From assembly GCF_900119915.1 (NCBI RefSeq), contig NZ_LT635455.1:2046001-2110000 (forward strand): a DNA stretch of 64,000 nt, in the 5' to 3' direction. This DNA is from Olsenella timonensis. Its GTDB lineage: Bacteria; Actinomycetota; Coriobacteriia; Coriobacteriales; Atopobiaceae. Each line of letters begins with the position of its first letter. Position 1 is the first letter of the stretch. Both the position numbers and the translations under genes were made by a program. The notes under the pieces are model-generated. The model searched no databases and had not been told where the DNA came from. It saw only the letters and a program-made list of their open reading frames with translations. Below, in pieces: positions 22,964 to 32,546 of this stretch.

Positions 22964-23848
22964 ATGGCTGAGATGGAACTTCGTCCGGATTCGCACGGCA
23001 AGGTGCGCGACATCTACGACTGCGGGGAGAGCCTGCTCATGGTGGCCTCGGACCGCATCAGCGCCTATGACTTCATCCTGCCCGACGAGATCCCCCACAA
23101 GGGAGAGATCCTCACCCGCATCTCGGCGTTCTGGTTCGAGCGCTTCGCGGACCTCATCCCCAACCACATGATCTCCTGCGACGTGGCCGACCTCCCGGCT
23201 GCCTACCAGCCCTACGCCGACTACCTCGCCGGGCGCTCCATGCTGGTCAGGAAGGCCCAGACCGTGCCCGTCGAGTGCATCGTGCGCGGCTACCTCACCG
23301 GGTCCGGCAAGAAGACCTACGACGAGGACGGCACGGTCTGCGGCATCAAGCTGCCCGACGGGCTCACCGAGGCGTCCAAGCTGCCCGAGCCCATCTTCAC
23401 CCCGTCCACCAAGGCGGAGCTCGGCGACCACGACGAGAACATCTCCTTCGAGCGCTGCTGCGAGATCGTGGGGGCAGACGTGGCCGAGCAGCTCCGCGAC
23501 GCGTCGCTCGCCATCTACAGGGCGGCCGCCGACTACGCCGCCACCCGCGGCATCATCATCGCCGACACTAAGTTCGAGTTTGGCTTCATCGACGGCAAGC
23601 TCACCCTCATCGACGAGTGCCTCACCCCCGACTCGAGCCGCTTCTGGCCCGCGGACGGCTACGAGGAGGGCAAGGTCCAGCCGAGCTACGACAAGCAGTA
23701 CGTCCGCGACTGGCTGCGCGCGAACTGGGACATGACCGGCGAGCCGCCGCGCATCCCGGCCGAGGTCGTCGACGGCACCTCCCGTCGCTACCAGGAGGCT
23801 TTCCAGATCATCACCGGCACCGAGTTCACGCCCGCCCGCGCGCGCTAG
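22964..23848 (+). CDS. purC: Phosphoribosylaminoimidazole-succinocarboxamide synthase
   Basis: A 294-residue SAICAR synthase, which attaches aspartate to CAIR in purine synthesis. It has KVRDIYDCGESLLMVASDRI, the strand VECIVRGYLTGSG, and the ATP/metal region FIDGKLTLIDECLTPDSSRF. It is of the longer (about 290-300) class. GAAAGGTGG precedes the ATG; a second in-frame ATG follows two codons later. Its product is the substrate of PurB, encoded 4 kb upstream. Confidence 0.97.
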   Translation: MAEMELRPDSHGKVRDIYDCGESLLMVASDRISAYDFILPDEIPHKGEILTRISAFWFERFADLIPNHMISCDVADLPAAYQPYADYLAGRSMLVRKAQTVPVECIVRGYLTGSGKKTYDEDGTVCGIKLPDGLTEASKLPEPIFTPSTKAELGDHDENISFERCCEIVGADVAEQLRDASLAIYRAAADYAATRGIIIADTKFEFGFIDGKLTLIDECLTPDSSRFWPADGYEEGKVQPSYDKQYVRDWLRANWDMTGEPPRIPAEVVDGTSRRYQEAFQIITGTEFTPARAR

Positions 23849-23893
23849 GGCCGCTTCGCGGGCGATAGACGCAAACACGCACGAAGGAGAGTC

Positions 23894-24535
23894 ATGTCAC
23901 TCAAGGACACCATCGAGGGAGCCCTCCAGGAGGCTGAGGGCAACACCGTCAGCCGACCCAAGAAGGAGGCCGAGTCCGTCGCCGCGGACGACGACAAGAA
24001 GGGCTTCTCCCGGAGCTCGGCGGCGAAGGCCCGTCCCGCACGCGAGGCCGCCTCGTCCGTGAGGGTATCGTCGGGCTCGTCCTCGAAGGGCGGCCTCGGC
24101 ACGCCGGAGACCAAGGAGGAGAAGCGCGACCGTCGGCGTCGTGAGCGCGAGGAGGAGAACCTCCGCAACCGCGCGTACGACCTCGTGCTGCGCAGCATGC
24201 CCGACTATCGCCGCACCGACCGCGTCTTCTGGGTCCTCGTCGGCGTGGGCATGGTCTTCGCGGTGATCTCCCTTGTCGCGATGTACCGATTCGGCGAGGT
24301 CACCGACGTCACCTCGCCCGTGGGCATGTTCTCGACGGGCGCGCTGCTGCTCGCCTACGTCTGCATCATCGGCGCGATCATCTTCGACTTCGTCAAGCGC
24401 CGCCCGTTCCGCAAGCAGGCCCAGGCGCGCGTCGGCGGCCTCACCGAGAAGAAGCTCATCGAGCTCTTCGAGCAGGACCGTGCCGCCCAGGTTGCCCGAC
24501 AGGCCGCAAAGGAGGCCCGTCGCAAGCGCAAGTAG
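23894..24535 (+). CDS. Membrane protein of unknown function, long charged N-terminus
   Basis: A 213-residue protein. Residues 1-100 are charged and low in complexity (Lys/Glu/Ser/Ala, with RRRREREEENLRNR near 85-98). Two hydrophobic helices follow at about 118-138 (VFWVLVGVGMVFAVISLVAM) and 152-172, then a basic, helical tail ending EARRKRK. I do not recognise a family. AAGGAGAG precedes the ATG. It follows purC by 45 bp and may be in the same transcript. Confidence 0.7.
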   Translation: MSLKDTIEGALQEAEGNTVSRPKKEAESVAADDDKKGFSRSSAAKARPAREAASSVRVSSGSSSKGGLGTPETKEEKRDRRRREREEENLRNRAYDLVLRSMPDYRRTDRVFWVLVGVGMVFAVISLVAMYRFGEVTDVTSPVGMFSTGALLLAYVCIIGAIIFDFVKRRPFRKQAQARVGGLTEKKLIELFEQDRAAQVARQAAKEARRKRK

Positions 24536-24538
24536 GCT

Positions 24539-24567
24539 TTGTCGACGCAAGGCGCCGGTGGTAGAAT
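24539..24567 (+). promoter_or_regulatory. Promoter of tRNA-Arg(CCT)
   Basis: TTGTCG, 17-bp spacer, TAGAAT, ending nine bases before the tRNA. Confidence 0.75.
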
Positions 24568-24576
24568 GTCCACCAT

Positions 24577-24652
24577 GCCTTCGTAGCTCAGGGGATAGAG
24601 CACCGCTCTCCTAAAGCGGGTGTCGGCCGTTCGAATCGGCCCGGGGGCACCA
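24577..24652 (+). tRNA. tRNA-Arg(CCT)
   Basis: Acceptor GCCTTCG pairs with CGGGGGC (two G-U pairs), the anticodon stem CCGCT/AGCGG encloses CTCCTAA (anticodon CCT), the T loop is GTTCGAATC, and CCA is encoded. Confidence 0.96.
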
Positions 24653-24660
24653 GAAAAGAC

Positions 24661-24702
24661 GCAGGTCAGAGGCACTTCTCGCCTCTGACCTGCTTTCTTT
24701 TT
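24661..24702 (+). terminator. Terminator after tRNA-Arg(CCT)
   Basis: GCAGGTCAGAGGC and its perfect complement around a 7-nt loop, followed by TTTCTTTTT. Confidence 0.92.
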
Positions 24703-24748
24703 CTGCGCGCGGTCGCAAGACGTTCCGGAAAAGCCCCGCGGTTCCGGT

Positions 24749-24778
24749 CGTGCCGCACGTGAATTCACGTGCGGCACG
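24749..24778. repeat. 30-bp perfect palindrome centred on GAATTC
   Basis: CGTGCCGCACGTGAA followed by its exact complement. It is the first of two palindromes sharing the core CGTGAATTCACGTGCGG in the gap between tRNA-Arg and the minus-strand kinase operon. Confidence 0.85.
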
Positions 24779-24801
24779 TTTTGGCGCCAAAGCCGAGAAA
24801 A

Positions 24802-24829
24802 CCCCCGCTCGTGAATTCACGTGCGGGGG
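24802..24829. repeat. 28-bp palindrome with the same core, likely kinase-operon terminator
   Basis: CCCCCGCTCGTGAA and TTCACGTGCGGGGG pair with one mismatch. Outer arms GCCGAGAA and TTCTCGG extend the hairpin, and A-runs on the left give U-runs on the minus strand, so it probably ends the kinase operon transcript. Confidence 0.75.
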
Positions 24830-24853
24830 CTCTTCTCGGTCTTGGCGTCGTCG

Positions 24854-26797
24854 CTACTCGGAGGTCGCCCCGCCTCCGGAGTCGCCCGTGCCGGGGTCGG
24901 GCTCCTGGGTCGACTGGCTCTCCGTCGTGAGGGTGATCGAGGAGCCGTAGGGCGCCGAGCCCGTCACGGACTGGGAGACGACGACGCCGTCGCTCGGCCC
25001 GTTGATGGTGACGCTGAAGCCGCTGTTGCTGAGGGCCGTGCTCGCCTGGCTGCCCGTCCAGCCGACGACGTTGGTCACGTTGACGTACTGCACGCCCAGC
25101 GAGACCGTGATGGTGACCGTGGAGCCCACCGCCGCCGTCTCGCCCACCCCGGGGTTGACGTCGATGACTGTGCCCTCGGGCGAGGACGAGTACTGCTCGT
25201 TCACGTTGACGACGAAGCCGTCGTCCTCGAGGCGCTTCGTGGCGCTTGACTGGGAGTCGCCCACGACGTTGGGGATGACCTTCTGGCTCGCGCCGGAGGA
25301 GATGTGGTAGGTGATCGCCGTTCCGGCGTCCACCATCGCACCCGGCTCGGTGTCCTGCGAGGCGACCTTGCCCTCCTCGATCTCGTCGCTCTCCTCGTCG
25401 GTGCCGCGGTTGCCGGTGAGGTTGGCGTCCCTCAGGGCCTCCTCGGCCTCCTCCTGCGTCATGTTGCGCAGGTCGGGAACCTCGACCTGCTCGATGGGGG
25501 CGGGCCCGTTGGAGACCCTGAAGTTGATGGTGCTCCCCTCGGGCATCTCACGGTACGCCGCGGGGTCCTGCTCGCAGACCAGGCCCTCCTCCACGGTGTC
25601 GCTGTAGGTGTACTCGGGCTCGCCCGCCACGAAGCCGGCGGCCTCAATCTGCTCGATCGCCTCGTCGACGGGGACGTTGGTGATGTTGGGAACGGTCCTC
25701 ATGTTCGCGCCGGAGCCGAGCAGCGTCACGAGGGCGAAGATGATGATCGCCGCCGCGGCGATGCCGCCGACCACGCCGAGGATGACGTTGCGCCGCCGCC
25801 GCCGCTGTCGCGCCGCCTCCTCCTCGGCCGCCTGGGCCGTCGCGCTCTGCGCGTAGAAGCGCCCGGTGCGCTCGGTGCGCGGCATCGCGGCCGTGCCGCC
25901 CGCCACGGGCGCGGCGCCGCGGTCGAGCTTGTTGGTGACCTGGGCGGGGAGCATCGCGGTCGCGCTGTTGACGGCCTGCATGCGCCCGGCGAGGTAGTCG
26001 CGCAGGGTTCGGTAGAGCTCGTCGGCGGTCTGGAAGCGGTCCGCCGGGTTCTTCTGCATGCACTTGAGGATGATGGCCTCGATCTGCGGGTCCACGTTGG
26101 GGTTGAGCTGGCTGGGCGGCTTGGGCTGCTCGTTCACCTGCTTGAGGGCGACGGAGATGGCGTCGTCGCCCTGGAAGGGCACCTGGCCGGTGGCCGCCTC
26201 GTACATGACGATGCCGAGGGAGTAGATGTCGGTCGTGGGCCCGAGCTCCTTGCCCTGGGTCTGCTCGGGGGAGACGTAGTGGGCGGTGCCGAGGACCGAG
26301 TTGTCCTGCGTGAGGTGGCTGTTCTTCGCCCGGGCGATGCCGAAGTCCATCACCTTGATGTTGCCGTCGGGCTGCACCATGATGTTCTGCGGCTTGATGT
26401 CGCGGTGGATGATGTCGTGACGGTGCGCCACGGAGAGCGCCTGCGCGATCTGGGAGCCGATCTGGGCGACCTTCTTGCAGTCGAGCGCGCCGTGCTTGCG
26501 GATGCCGCTCTTGAGGTCGGTGCCGCGCAGGTACTCCATGACGATGTAGTAGGTGTCGGCGTCCTTGCCCCAGTCGTAGACGCTCACGATGTAGGGGCTC
26601 TGCAGCGCCGCGGCGGCCTGGGCCTCCTGCTTGAAGCGCGCCGCGAACGAGGGGTCGTTCGCGTACTGGGGCAGCATGGTCTTTATCGCCACCGTGCGCC
26701 CGAGCACCTCGTCGAGCCCGCGGTAGACCGTGGCCATGCCGCCCGCGCCGATCTTGTCCTGGACCTGGTAGCGTCCGCCGAGTAGCATCGCTGACAT
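24854..26797 (-). CDS. pknB: PASTA-domain serine/threonine protein kinase
   Basis: A 647-residue eukaryotic-type kinase. The catalytic domain (about residues 7-270) has IGAGGMATVY, VAIK, HRDIKPQN and DFGIA, with LGTAHYVSPEQ after the activation loop. A juxtamembrane segment leads to one membrane helix (about 340-362). Four extracellular PASTA repeats (about 370-635) bind peptidoglycan fragments or lipid II in relatives such as PknB and StkP. It is last in an operon with SEDS-PBP, PP2C and FHA proteins, the usual partners controlling wall growth. Its stop lies 25 bp from a palindromic terminator. Confidence 0.96.
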   Translation of the reverse strand: MSAMLLGGRYQVQDKIGAGGMATVYRGLDEVLGRTVAIKTMLPQYANDPSFAARFKQEAQAAAALQSPYIVSVYDWGKDADTYYIVMEYLRGTDLKSGIRKHGALDCKKVAQIGSQIAQALSVAHRHDIIHRDIKPQNIMVQPDGNIKVMDFGIARAKNSHLTQDNSVLGTAHYVSPEQTQGKELGPTTDIYSLGIVMYEAATGQVPFQGDDAISVALKQVNEQPKPPSQLNPNVDPQIEAIILKCMQKNPADRFQTADELYRTLRDYLAGRMQAVNSATAMLPAQVTNKLDRGAAPVAGGTAAMPRTERTGRFYAQSATAQAAEEEAARQRRRRRNVILGVVGGIAAAAIIIFALVTLLGSGANMRTVPNITNVPVDEAIEQIEAAGFVAGEPEYTYSDTVEEGLVCEQDPAAYREMPEGSTINFRVSNGPAPIEQVEVPDLRNMTQEEAEEALRDANLTGNRGTDEESDEIEEGKVASQDTEPGAMVDAGTAITYHISSGASQKVIPNVVGDSQSSATKRLEDDGFVVNVNEQYSSSPEGTVIDVNPGVGETAAVGSTVTITVSLGVQYVNVTNVVGWTGSQASTALSNSGFSVTINGPSDGVVVSQSVTGSAPYGSSITLTTESQSTQEPDPGTGDSGGGATSE

Positions 26798-26855
26798 CGT
26801 CTCTCCTATCCCTCGCGGGCACGGCCCGCGCCGTATCCTTCGGTCATGCGCCTCA

Positions 26856-29825
26856 TCAGCTGCCCGCCCCCGAGGCCTGCGCCTGGAGGGAGGCTGAGAG
26901 GACCTGGCCGGCGAGGCTTGCCGCGAGGCCCTCGACGTCGCTTCCCTGTCCCTCGACGCAGACGGATATGACGAGCGTGGGCTCGTCGTACGGGGCGAAC
27001 CCGATGAAGAGCGAGTTGATGTTGCCGTTCTCGACCTCGGCGGTGCCGGTCTTGCCGGCGACGCGCGTGCCGGAGACCTGTGCCGCGGAGCCGGTGCCGC
27101 CCTCGACCACGCCGAGCATGGCCTCCTTGAGCTGCGCCGCGGTGTCCGCGGAGATGGCCTGCCCGAGCGAGCGCGGCGAGGTCGAGGAGGTCTCGACGCC
27201 CTCGGGCGAGAGCACGTGGCCCACCACGTAGGGGTCCATCGCGACGCCGCCGTTGGCGATGGCCTGCGCGACGACCGCGTTCTGCATGACCGTGGTCTGC
27301 GGGCCGGCGGGGCTCTCGTGCTGGCCGACGGGCTGGCCGCAGGCGGCCCACGCCGTCTCCCACTCCGTCATCTCGACGGGGTCGGGCATGAGCGACGCGA
27401 GGCTCGGGAAGTCCTGGCCGATCTCCTGGCCGTACCCGAAGGCGTTGGCGTAGCTGACGAGCGTGCTGGACCCCGTCGCGACGCCAATCTGCGCGAACGC
27501 GGTGTTCGCGGAGTTGGCGAAGGCGCTCGCCACGGTGGTCTCGCCGTAGTCGGCGTCGTGGATGTTGGTGACGGCCGCGCCGCCGATGTCCATGGACGCG
27601 GGCGCGCTCACGGTGGAGTCGAGCGTGGTGGCCCCGGAGTCGAGCGCCGCGGCGAGCGTGACCGCCTTGAAGGTGGAGCCGGGCGCGTAGAGCGCCTCCG
27701 TCGCGCGGTTGACGAGCTCGCCGTTCGTCCCGGAGGAGATGATCTCGTCAAGCTGGTCGACGCTATAGGTGGGCGACGACGCGCTTGCGAGCACGGCCCC
27801 GGTCTTCGGGTCCAGGACCACGATCGCGCCCGTGTAGCCGGAGAGGGCGCTCTCGGCCGCACGCTGGATCTGCGAGTTGATGGTCAGCTGGACCGTGGAG
27901 CCGGGCTGGGCCACGCCGGCCATGGAGTAGAGGGCGCTGCGCCAGGTGGAGTAGTCCTTGCGGCCCGTGAGCGTCTCGTTCATGGTGGACTCGATGCCGG
28001 CCGAGCCGTACTGCGTCGAGATGTAGCCCACGGTGTGGCGCGCGAGCGTGCCCTGGGGGTAGGAGCGCGCGTAGGTGCCGTCAGGCTGCAGGGTGCTCTC
28101 GGCGAGGGTCACGCCGTCGGAGGTGATGATCGCCCCGCGCTGCACGTAGGCGCTGCGCGCGATGGTGTGGTTGTTGGTGGGGAGGCTCTGGATGTGCTCG
28201 GCGTCTATCGCCTGGATGTAGGTGAGGTTTGCGACGAGCGCGGCAAAGAAGAGCGAGAAGACCGTGATGAGCGCCGTCAGGCGCTTGCCGAGGGCCACGC
28301 GCCCGAGGACGCCGGACTCCGCCGTGGTGAGGCCGAAGCGCCCCCGGGCGTGGCTGCCGTGGACGACGGCGGCCGCATGGGCGCCCTGGGAGGGAACCTG
28401 GCTCGCGAGCGTGAGGACGGGGTCGCGCCGCGCACTCGCGCGGTCCGTGCCGCTGGCCATCTGCGCCTCCCGGCCCGTTCCCTCGTCGCCGGCACGCAGG
28501 AGCAGGCCCACGATCACGAAGCTGGCGAGAAGGGACGTGCCGCCCTGGCTCATGAACGGCAGCGTCACGCCGGTGAGGGGCAGCAGCTTGGTGACGCCGC
28601 CGACGATGATGAACGCCTGGATGGAGATGGCGCAGGTGAGGCCGACCGCCGCGAAGGCCGAGCAGTCCGACTTGGCGCGCGCTGCCGTGGCGAGCCCGCG
28701 CACGCAGAAGAGCAGGAACAGGATGAGGATGGCCGACCCGCCGAGAAGCCCCATCTCCTCGCCGATCGCGGCGAAGATGAAGTCGCTCTGCACGAACGGG
28801 ATCGTGGTGGACAGACCGTTGCCGATGCCCGCCCCGACCAGGCCGCCGTCGGCGAGCGAGTAGAGGCCCTGGACGATCTGGTAGCCGCCGCTCGAGGCCG
28901 CCGACCACGGGTCGATCCAGATGTTGACGCGGTTTGCCACGTGCCCGAAGAGGAAGTAGCAGGCGACGCCGCCCACGGCGAGCAGGAGCAGGCTCACCAC
29001 CACGTAGCCCGCGCGCCCCGTCGCCACGTAGATCATGATCACGAAGAACGCGAAGAACAACAGGGCGCTGCCGAGGTCGCGCTCGAAGACGACCACGAGA
29101 AGGCTGATGCCCCACATGACCAGCAGCGGCAGCAGCATGCGCAGCCGGGGCAGCGTCACGGGGCCGATGCGCCTCATGGACGCCGAGAGCGCCTCGCGGT
29201 TGGAGGCGAGGTAGAACGCCAGGAAGAGCGTGATCGCGATCTTGGCGAACTCGCCCGGCTGGAAGCTGAAGCTGCCGATGTAGATCCAGAGCTTGGAGCC
29301 GTTCTGCTCGGTGCCCACGATCATGGGCAGGACGAGAAGGACGACGCCCGCGACTCCGAGCGTGTACTTGTAGTCGGCGAGGGAGTCGAGGTCGCGCACG
29401 AGCGCGAGCACCACGACCATCGCGGCGACGGAGAGGAACAGCCACACGACCTGGCTGACCGCCGAGTCGGGCGCGAGGCGCGTGAGGAGGGTGATCCCGG
29501 TGCCCGAGAGCGCGAAGACGATGGGAAGGATCGCGGAGTCGGCGCCCGGCGCGAGGAAGCGGATGGCCACGTGGGCCGCGGCGAACGCGCCGAACAGCCC
29601 GAGCGGCACCCCGAGCGTGGAGAGGCTCAGCTGGGCGCTGGAGTCCACCACGTACATGGCGTAGAGGAGCAGGACCGGCACCGCCGCCAGGCAGAGCAGG
29701 AGGAGCTCGGTGTTGCGGCGCCCGTGCCCGTGCCGGCGCTCCTGCCCGACGGGCAGCGGGGCGGACATGACGGAGGCCTCGACCTCGGAGCGGGACATGG
29801 CCCCGGCGTAGCGCCTGCGCCTCAT
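26856..29825 (-). CDS. SEDS glycosyltransferase fused to class B penicillin-binding protein
   Basis: A single 989-residue chain. Residues about 40-455 are a FtsW/RodA-type (SEDS) polymerase with about 10 membrane helices, including [15 protein letters not shown] and [20 protein letters not shown] linker of about 65 residues leads to a further helix (about 520-545). Then comes a class B PBP whose transpeptidase has PGSTFK (Ser717, Lys720), SAN in FANSANTAF and KTG in AGKTGTAE. These partners are normally separate neighbouring genes (rodA-pbpA). No stop or frame change lies between them. The ATG overlaps the phosphatase stop (ATGA). Expected role: make and cross-link peptidoglycan, under control of the kinases in the operon. 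Confidence 0.93.
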   Translation of the reverse strand: MRRRRYAGAMSRSEVEASVMSAPLPVGQERRHGHGRRNTELLLLCLAAVPVLLLYAMYVVDSSAQLSLSTLGVPLGLFGAFAAAHVAIRFLAPGADSAILPIVFALSGTGITLLTRLAPDSAVSQVVWLFLSVAAMVVVLALVRDLDSLADYKYTLGVAGVVLLVLPMIVGTEQNGSKLWIYIGSFSFQPGEFAKIAITLFLAFYLASNREALSASMRRIGPVTLPRLRMLLPLLVMWGISLLVVVFERDLGSALLFFAFFVIMIYVATGRAGYVVVSLLLLAVGGVACYFLFGHVANRVNIWIDPWSAASSGGYQIVQGLYSLADGGLVGAGIGNGLSTTIPFVQSDFIFAAIGEEMGLLGGSAILILFLLFCVRGLATAARAKSDCSAFAAVGLTCAISIQAFIIVGGVTKLLPLTGVTLPFMSQGGTSLLASFVIVGLLLRAGDEGTGREAQMASGTDRASARRDPVLTLASQVPSQGAHAAAVVHGSHARGRFGLTTAESGVLGRVALGKRLTALITVFSLFFAALVANLTYIQAIDAEHIQSLPTNNHTIARSAYVQRGAIITSDGVTLAESTLQPDGTYARSYPQGTLARHTVGYISTQYGSAGIESTMNETLTGRKDYSTWRSALYSMAGVAQPGSTVQLTINSQIQRAAESALSGYTGAIVVLDPKTGAVLASASSPTYSVDQLDEIISSGTNGELVNRATEALYAPGSTFKAVTLAAALDSGATTLDSTVSAPASMDIGGAAVTNIHDADYGETTVASAFANSANTAFAQIGVATGSSTLVSYANAFGYGQEIGQDFPSLASLMPDPVEMTEWETAWAACGQPVGQHESPAGPQTTVMQNAVVAQAIANGGVAMDPYVVGHVLSPEGVETSSTSPRSLGQAISADTAAQLKEAMLGVVEGGTGSAAQVSGTRVAGKTGTAEVENGNINSLFIGFAPYDEPTLVISVCVEGQGSDVEGLAASLAGQVLSASLQAQASGAGS

Positions 29826-31063
29826 TGCTGCTCACCCCCGTCCTGCTCGGCTGCGGCGGGGTCGGACTCCGCCCGGGCCGTCTCCGCGATCTGCGCGGCG
29901 CGGTCCTTCTCGGCGTTGATCTGGTCGTGGTAGGAGTCGATGACCTCGCGGCCGGCCTCCTCGCTGTCCACGCGGATGCCCTGGGCGAGCTGGTCCTGGA
30001 CCGAGGTGGGCAGGTCGGAGAGCTCGACGGAGCTCGTCCCCACGAGCTCGCTGGTGGGGACGCCGAGGAACTCCCCCTTGATCCCCCGATAGAGGCCGAC
30101 GGTCGTGCCGTTGACGCCGAGGTACCACTCGCTGCGGACGAGCGCGACGGCAAACAGCAGCGACAGGGCGAGAAGCGCGACGATGACGCCGCTCAGGATG
30201 GCGGCGCGATGGAAGAGGCGCCGGCGCGCCGCGTCGGCGATGCCGTCGTTCAGGACGTCGACCACGACGACGGTCACGTTGTCGGCGCCGCCGGCGGTGA
30301 GCGCGGCGGCCACGAGGTTGTCGGCCGCCTGCTGGGGCGAGGCGCTCGAGACCGCGAGCGCCTCGATCTCTGCGTCCGAGATCATCGACGAGAGGCCGTC
30401 GGAGCACAGGATGACGCGGTCGCCGTCGTTGACCTCGAGCGAGAAGTGGTCGGCGTACATGTCGGGGTCTGAGCCGAGCGCCCTGGTGATGATCGAGCGC
30501 GAGGGGTGCGTGCGCGCCTCGTCCGCCGTTATCTGGCCGGAGTCAACGAGCTCCTCGACGTAGGAGTGGTCGTGGGTGACGCGCACGAGCGTGCCCTGGC
30601 GCAGGACGTAGGCGCGCGAGTCGCCCACGTGGGCGACGGCCATCTTGTTCTTCTCGATGAGGACGGAGGTGACGGTGCAGCCCATGCCGGGCTTGCCGAT
30701 CCCCTGCTCGGCCGCCTCGATGACGGCCATGTTGGCCGCCTCCACCGCGGCGCCGAGCAGGACGTCGTCGGCGGTCCCGGGGGCGCGCTCGCCCACGGTC
30801 TCCACGGCGATCGAGCTCGCCACCTCGCCGGCGGCGTGGCCGCCCATGCCGTCGGAGACGACGAACAGCGGCGTGCGCAGCAGGAAGGAGTCCTCGTTGT
30901 GGCCGCGCACGAGGCCCACGTCGCTGCGCGCGCCCCAGGATATGAACTCGTTGGCGCCCGAGACGGCGTCCGCGCCGACGCGCCCCTCGACGGGGACCTC
31001 GGCGCGGCCGGGGGCGTTGGCGGGCTCCTGCGCGGGCGCCATCTGTGCCTCGGCCGGCGTCAT
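29822..31063 (-). CDS. PP2C-family serine/threonine phosphatase with membrane anchor
   Basis: A 413-residue phosphatase. The PP2C domain (about residues 45-285) has [35 protein letters not shown] and GADNVTVVV with the metal-binding Asp residues. A membrane helix follows (about 295-317) and then a 95-residue extracytoplasmic, Glu/Ala-rich tail. It resembles PstP/PrpC, which reverses the action of PASTA kinases and acts on FHA proteins. Start and stop overlap both neighbours by four bases, giving tight coupling. Confidence 0.95.
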   Translation of the reverse strand: MTPAEAQMAPAQEPANAPGRAEVPVEGRVGADAVSGANEFISWGARSDVGLVRGHNEDSFLLRTPLFVVSDGMGGHAAGEVASSIAVETVGERAPGTADDVLLGAAVEAANMAVIEAAEQGIGKPGMGCTVTSVLIEKNKMAVAHVGDSRAYVLRQGTLVRVTHDHSYVEELVDSGQITADEARTHPSRSIITRALGSDPDMYADHFSLEVNDGDRVILCSDGLSSMISDAEIEALAVSSASPQQAADNLVAAALTAGGADNVTVVVVDVLNDGIADAARRRLFHRAAILSGVIVALLALSLLFAVALVRSEWYLGVNGTTVGLYRGIKGEFLGVPTSELVGTSSVELSDLPTSVQDQLAQGIRVDSEEAGREVIDSYHDQINAEKDRAAQIAETARAESDPAAAEQDGGEQQ

Positions 31064-31473
31064 CCGCGGCTCACTCGCATGATCGTGTCGCCGACCTGCA
31101 CCTCGTCTCCCTCGCGCAGGGTGACGGGCTGGTCGATGACGTGGCCGTTGACGAGGGTGCCGTTGGTCGAGCCAAGGTCCTCGAGGACGAGCGCGGGGCC
31201 CTGGAGGGCGAGGCGCGCGTGGGTCGAGGAGACGTAGGGCTCGTCGATGACGACGTCAGAGGAGGGGGAGCGGCCGATGACGACCGGCCCCAGGATGTCG
31301 ACGTGCAGGCCGCGGAGCGCGCGTGTGCCCTTCTCGACGTCGATCGCCCAGATCGCCGCGTCGCGGCGCTGCCCGCGCACGAGGCCGACGCCGGTGCGCA
31401 TGACCGCGAACAGGAACAGGTACAGGACGACGACGAGGATGACGCGCCCCGCAAAGAGCACGAGGTCGATCAT
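31060..31473 (-). CDS. fhaB: FHA-domain protein with N-terminal membrane helix (FhaB/FipA type)
   Basis: A 137-residue protein. A membrane helix (about residues 3-22) and a short linker precede an FHA domain with VVIGRSPSSDVVIDEPYVSS, then HARLAL and GSTNGTLVNG, the phosphothreonine-binding loops. Same architecture as actinobacterial FhaB/FipA, a kinase substrate at the wall-synthesis machinery. Start chosen at ATG 31473; it overlaps the FhaA stop by four bases and the phosphatase start by four. Confidence 0.93.
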   Translation of the reverse strand: MIDLVLFAGRVILVVVLYLFLFAVMRTGVGLVRGQRRDAAIWAIDVEKGTRALRGLHVDILGPVVIGRSPSSDVVIDEPYVSSTHARLALQGPALVLEDLGSTNGTLVNGHVIDQPVTLREGDEVQVGDTIMRVSRG

Positions 31474-32546
31474 CGCGGGTTCTCCCGAAACTCGAGGTTC
31501 ATGAGGCCGAGGGTGATGAGGTCGCCGTCCCGCAGGACGCACTCGCGGACGTCGACGTCGTTGACGAGGGTGCCGTTGGTGGAGCCGAGGTCGGCGATGT
31601 GCCAGTCGCGGCCGTCGAAGGAGAGCTCGGCGTGACGGCGCGAGACGTTGGGGTCGCGCAGGACGACGCCGGCCTGGGAGCGCTCGCGGCCGATGACGGT
31701 CGACGGCGCGGCGGCGGTGTAGGTGCGCCCGCTCTGGCGGTCGATGAGCAGGCAGGTTGCCGTCTGGGGCCCGGCGACGGGGCTCGCCCCCGCGACGGCG
31801 ACGTCGCCCACGCCGCGGCGCGGGTCGACGAGGGGCACGCTGCGGCGCTGCGTCTGCGGCACGGGGATGGAGCCGGGGCCCTCGCCAGGCACCACGACGG
31901 GCGCGGGCCCGCCCATCGGGACGGGCATGGGGGTCGAGGCGGACGCCGAGGCGACGGGCATGGGCTCGACGAAGTCGAGCGGCGTCACGTCGAGGCCGTC
32001 GCCCGAGGCAAGCGGTGCCGGCTCGGGAGCGGGCGCGGGTGCGGGAGCGGGCGCCGAGGTGCGGGGGGTGGGCGTCCCCTGGCGCCTCCCGCGCGGGTGG
32101 ACCTGGGCGGCGGCCCCGCCGGCGCTCGAGTTGCCCGCAAGGAAGGCGCGCTCCTCCTCGCGCAGGCGCCCGAGGGTGCCTGCGTCGACGTTCTCGGCGA
32201 AGACGGCGAACTTGCCCGACTTGAGGCCCGGGTCGACCATGAAGCGCACCAGCGGGCTGCCCACGAACGCGTAGCCCTTCTTCTGGGCCTGCGAGGTCAC
32301 GAAGGCGGCCGTCTCGTAGGTGATCTGCTCGTAGAGCGGCCGCATGAGGGAGTCGTCGGTGGCGGAGACCAGCACGGTGTAGAGGGCGGGCGCGGTGTCG
32401 ACGCCGTCGATCTCGTACGTCTCGTTCTCCATCTCGCGCGCGGCGCGCTTGGCGAGCTTCTTGAACGAGAAGGGCTCGGTGTAGCCCTGGGGGGCGGCGC
32501 CGAACACCGACCCGATGCGAGACTCGAAGTCACTCAGGAAACTCAT
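31470..32546 (-). CDS. fhaA: FhaA-type protein (DUF3662 plus FHA domain)
   Basis: A 358-residue protein. The N-terminal DUF3662 domain (about 1-120) opens SFLSDFESRIGSVFG and has FKKLAKRAAREME. A Pro/Ala-rich low-complexity linker (about 140-250) leads to a C-terminal FHA domain (about 265-355) with TVIGRERSQAGVVLRDPNVS, then RRHAEL and GSTNGTLVND. FhaA proteins bind phosphothreonine on kinases and, in mycobacteria, the lipid II flippase MurJ. It overlaps the upstream kinase by 17 nt and fhaB by four. Confidence 0.93.
   Translation of the reverse strand: MSFLSDFESRIGSVFGAAPQGYTEPFSFKKLAKRAAREMENETYEIDGVDTAPALYTVLVSATDDSLMRPLYEQITYETAAFVTSQAQKKGYAFVGSPLVRFMVDPGLKSGKFAVFAENVDAGTLGRLREEERAFLAGNSSAGGAAAQVHPRGRRQGTPTPRTSAPAPAPAPAPEPAPLASGDGLDVTPLDFVEPMPVASASASTPMPVPMGGPAPVVVPGEGPGSIPVPQTQRRSVPLVDPRRGVGDVAVAGASPVAGPQTATCLLIDRQSGRTYTAAAPSTVIGRERSQAGVVLRDPNVSRRHAELSFDGRDWHIADLGSTNGTLVNDVDVRECVLRDGDLITLGLMNLEFRENPR

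Noticed and set aside
24749-24778. Chromosome partition (parS) site
   Set aside because: It contains CACGTGAATTCACGTG, but the parS consensus TGTTTCACGTGAAACA has a different centre and arms.
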